From positions 1 through 64,000 of the forward strand of contig DASWVB010000001.1 in assembly GCA_036401375.1 (NCBI GenBank): a stretch of DNA of 64,000 nt, in the 5' to 3' direction. This stretch comes from DASWUZ01 sp036401375 (GTDB lineage: Bacteria > Acidobacteriota > Terriglobia > Terriglobales > Acidobacteriaceae). This document shows, piece by piece, positions 62,112-64,000 of the stretch (its first letter is position 1; each line of letters opens with the position of its first letter). The notes under the pieces were generated by a model that ran no database searches, had not been told where the DNA came from, and saw only the letters and a program-made list of their open reading frames with translations. The position numbers and the translations under genes are program-made.

Positions 62112-63047
62112 TTACCGGGTGAGCAGGGCGAGGGGGTGCGGCTCCGCCATGCGGCTGCAGTTCCGTCCGCCGGCCTTGGCGGAGTAGAGGGCGATGTCGA
62201 CCTTGCGGAGGACGTCTTCGACGGGCAGAGGCTCCCAATCGCGGCTGGCGAAGGCGCCGACGCTGATGGTGATCGGGATGGGGCCTTTGGAGGTCTGGAC
62301 GGGGAGGTGTTCGACGGCGCGGCGAAGCTCTTCGGCGCGCTCCATGGCGCGCGCGGCCTCGCAGTTGTTGAGCACCACCAGGAACTCCTCGCCGCCGTAG
62401 CGTCCGACGAAGTCGTAGGAGCGTACGGCCTGCAGCAGGCGGCGGGCGACCTCGCGCAGGGCCTCGTCTCCGACCACATGGCCGTACTGGTCGTTGATGC
62501 TCTTGAAGTGGTCGATATCGGCCAGCAGCACGGAGGTGCAGAGGCCGTCGCGGGCGGTGCGGATGAGCTCGCGGGAGAGCAGGTCGAGGATCATGCCGCG
62601 GTTGAACAGGGCGGTGAGGTCGTCGTGGGTGGCCTTGTAGCGCATGCCTTCGCGGGCCTCGACGAGGTTGTCTTCGAGCTGCAGGATGCGGAGCCCGGCG
62701 CGCAGGCGGGCCTTCAGCTCCTCCGGATCGAAGGGCTTGACGAGGTAGTCGTCGGCCCCGGATTCGAGGCCGTCGACGATGTCCTGCTTGGTGTTCTTGG
62801 AGGTGAGCAGGATGATGTGCACATGGCGCTGGCAGTGGTTCCTTCTCACCTCGCGGCAGACGGCGGGTCCGTCGAGCTCGGGCATGACCCAGTCGAGCAG
62901 GGCGATCCTCGGTCCGTCGGCCAGGCAGAGCTGCTCGGCGGCGAGCCGTCCATTGTCGACCGCGATGACCTCGTAGCCGACCCGGGTAAGCGTCTTCTTC
63001 AGCAGACGGAGCGACATCAGCTCGTCGTCGGCGATGAGGATGTTCAT
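62112..63047 (-). CDS. Response regulator diguanylate cyclase (REC-GGDEF)
   Basis: 311 residues. Receiver domain with phospho-acceptor D52 (ALLDWVMPELDG), acidic pair DD(7,8) and Lys in LVKPFDPEE; a coiled linker; then GGDEF with RYGGEEF and an I-site RSYD five residues upstream, i.e. PleD/WspR-like feedback-controlled c-di-GMP synthase. Overlaps the HPt gene by 4 bp (ATGA), indicating phosphate flow from the kinase through HPt to this protein. Confidence 0.92.
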   Translation of the reverse strand: MNILIADDELMSLRLLKKTLTRVGYEVIAVDNGRLAAEQLCLADGPRIALLDWVMPELDGPAVCREVRRNHCQRHVHIILLTSKNTKQDIVDGLESGADDYLVKPFDPEELKARLRAGLRILQLEDNLVEAREGMRYKATHDDLTALFNRGMILDLLSRELIRTARDGLCTSVLLADIDHFKSINDQYGHVVGDEALREVARRLLQAVRSYDFVGRYGGEEFLVVLNNCEAARAMERAEELRRAVEHLPVQTSKGPIPITISVGAFASRDWEPLPVEDVLRKVDIALYSAKAGGRNCSRMAEPHPLALLTR

Positions 63048-63421
63048 GGGATCGCCTCCCCGGCGAGGCAGGCGTCGATGACGGTGTTCAGGCGGGCGAG
63101 GGGCGTGTCGATGGCGGCAAAGGTGGTGGCGAGGTCCGGCTGGTTGCGGGCCCGTGCGGCGGCCTCTACGGCGCCGAGCGCCTCGGCGGCAGACTCGGCG
63201 GAGAGGTTGGCCAGCATGCCCTTGAGGGTGTGGGCAGCCTTCTCGGCGGCCGCCATGTCCTGAGCCTCGACGGCCTCGGTCAGAAGGGAGCTCAGCCGGG
63301 GAAACTCCTCCGCGAAGATCTCGAAGAGCTCGCCGAGCAGCTCGGCATCGTCGTCGACCCGGGCGAGCAGGTCGGGCATATTGATGACTCCGGCAGAGAG
63401 CGCGTCGGGGGGCAGGGTCAT
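63044..63421 (-). CDS. Histidine phosphotransfer (HPt) protein
   Basis: 125 residues, four-helix HPt domain with the phospho-accepting H64 in AAHTLKGMLANL (HxLKG). It shuttles phosphate between the hybrid kinase upstream and the REC-GGDEF protein downstream. Overlaps both neighbours by 4 bp. Confidence 0.9.
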   Translation of the reverse strand: MTLPPDALSAGVINMPDLLARVDDDAELLGELFEIFAEEFPRLSSLLTEAVEAQDMAAAEKAAHTLKGMLANLSAESAAEALGAVEAAARARNQPDLATTFAAIDTPLARLNTVIDACLAGEAIP

Positions 63422-64000
63422 GAGCTCACCTTGGCGGAGGCTTCCACTTCAAAGGGCAGGGGCGTGGGAAGCAGGGGCGCGGGGGGGACGTGGGCGAGGA
63501 CCTGGTCGAGTTCCTGAGGGCGGATCGGCTTGGACAGGTATCCGTCCATGCCCATCTCCCTGCAATGCTCGGCATCCCCTTTCATGGCGTGGGCGGTGAG
63601 GGCGATGACCCGCTGGTGGAGGCCGGTGAGCCGCTCCCTCTGGCGCAGGGCGGCGGTAGCGTCCAGCCCTCCGAGCACGGGCATCTGGAGGTCCATCAGC
63701 ACGAGGTCGAAGCGGCCGGCCTCGAGCGCGTCGAGCGCCTCCTGTCCGTTGCCGACGACGACCACGGTGTGGCCGCGCTTCTCGAGCAGGCGGGTGGCGA
63801 GGCGCTGGTTGACGGCATTGTCCTCGGCGAGCAGGATGTGCAGGGGCGCGGCGGCGGGAGGCGCGGCGGGGGCGGAGCCAGAGACGGGGCCGAAGACGGG
63901 GCCCGAGGCGGGGCCAGAGACGGGAGCAGGGGCGGCGGCGGGTTCTGCGAGCACGCCGGGGATGAAGGCGCCTGTGCCTGTCTGGATGGCGCCTGTCTGG
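63418..64000 (-). CDS. C-terminal receiver of a hybrid sensor kinase (cut by window edge)
   Basis: The frame is open to the right edge, 194 codons seen. A Pro/Ala/Gly-rich linker built of 12-bp repeats (63878-63925) leads to a receiver domain: LLAEDNAVNQRLATRLLEKRG, phospho-acceptor in LVLMDLQMPVLGG, TAHAMKGD and YLSKPI. This is the usual C-terminal module of hybrid histidine kinases; the kinase core lies outside the window. A GTG at 63954 could start a stand-alone receiver, but the open frame and linker favour the hybrid reading. Confidence 0.75.
   Translation of the reverse strand, partial: QTGAIQTGTGAFIPGVLAEPAAAPAPVSGPASGPVFGPVSGSAPAAPPAAAPLHILLAEDNAVNQRLATRLLEKRGHTVVVVGNGQEALDALEAGRFDLVLMDLQMPVLGGLDATAALRQRERLTGLHQRVIALTAHAMKGDAEHCREMGMDGYLSKPIRPQELDQVLAHVPPAPLLPTPLPFEVEASAKVSS
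63878..63925 (-). repeat. In-frame tandem array, 4 x 12 bp, in the hybrid-kinase linker
   Basis: Four 12-bp units (CCAGAGACGGGG, CCGAAGACGGGG, CCCGAGGCGGGG, CCAGAGACGGGA) encode the SGPV/SGPA/FGPV repeats of the linker before the receiver domain. Confidence 0.85.

Overview
This is a GC-rich, densely packed bacterial chromosome segment. It most likely comes from an Acidobacteriota member of class Terriglobia (Terriglobus/Granulicella/Edaphobacter-like). That placement is an inference from a giant DUF7948/SBBP/Ig-like surface protein, carboxypeptidase-regulatory/TPR lipid-envelope proteins, a GlgM-like GT4 glycogen synthase, a complete Tad pilus locus and the psd-pssA-Asd-like operon. No rRNA or tRNA gene, CRISPR array or intact insertion sequence was seen.

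Layout. 1-7.1 kb is accessory: a truncated membrane protein at the left edge, an AT-richer PD-(D/E)XK nuclease-like gene, a badly frameshifted WYL-domain regulator pseudogene, and the 1374-residue SBBP/Ig protein, which is bracketed by two 27-bp direct repeats. 7.4-11.5 kb holds a DEAD-box helicase with a strong terminator, a VapBC toxin-antitoxin pair and a membrane SpoIIE-type phosphatase. 11.6-19.3 kb is metabolic: glycogen synthase with an antitoxin relic read in frame into it, an SDR, branched-chain aminotransferase, a TPR protein, and a translationally coupled cysteine synthase/CBS plus cystathionine gamma-lyase pair. 19.4-26.8 kb has a small beta-barrel protein and a molybdenum locus: a Tat-exported PaoABC-type aldehyde oxidoreductase on the minus strand, divergent from its presumed maturation genes xdhC-like and mocA.

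27.1-39.7 kb is a Tad (Flp) pilus locus. tadE-tadE-tadG run leftwards; flp, tadV, cpaB, cpaC, cpaE, tadA, tadB and tadC run rightwards, followed by two unlisted-size single-membrane-span microproteins (26 and 31 residues) and a DUF192 gene. 39.8-47.6 kb encodes a GT39-like membrane glycosyltransferase, a FUSC exporter-like protein, a TPR protein and a dGTPase. 47.8-53.3 kb on the minus strand carries the phosphatidylethanolamine operon psd-pssA with an ASADH homologue that lacks the catalytic cysteine, and nfo-mce-tsaB-rimI. 53.4-55.6 kb is an amino-sugar pair (nagA, N-acetylglucosamine kinase) with a palindromic operator. 55.7-59.6 kb is a TetR-controlled DevCAB-type ABC exporter. 59.7-64.0 kb is a phosphorelay/c-di-GMP cluster (hybrid kinase fragment, HPt, REC-GGDEF, GGDEF-EAL).

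Two features cut across the window. First, five copies of a small palindromic element lie shortly downstream of stop codons; all end in TGGGGCACC(C), and their stems differ in sequence but keep base pairing. Second, the genome carries an unusual density of short tandem near-duplications (8-21 bp, most often 15 bp) in intergenic DNA and also in frame in genes, where they add 4-6-residue repeats in linkers, loops and C-termini. Three neighbouring molybdenum-locus genes carry such 15-bp arrays.
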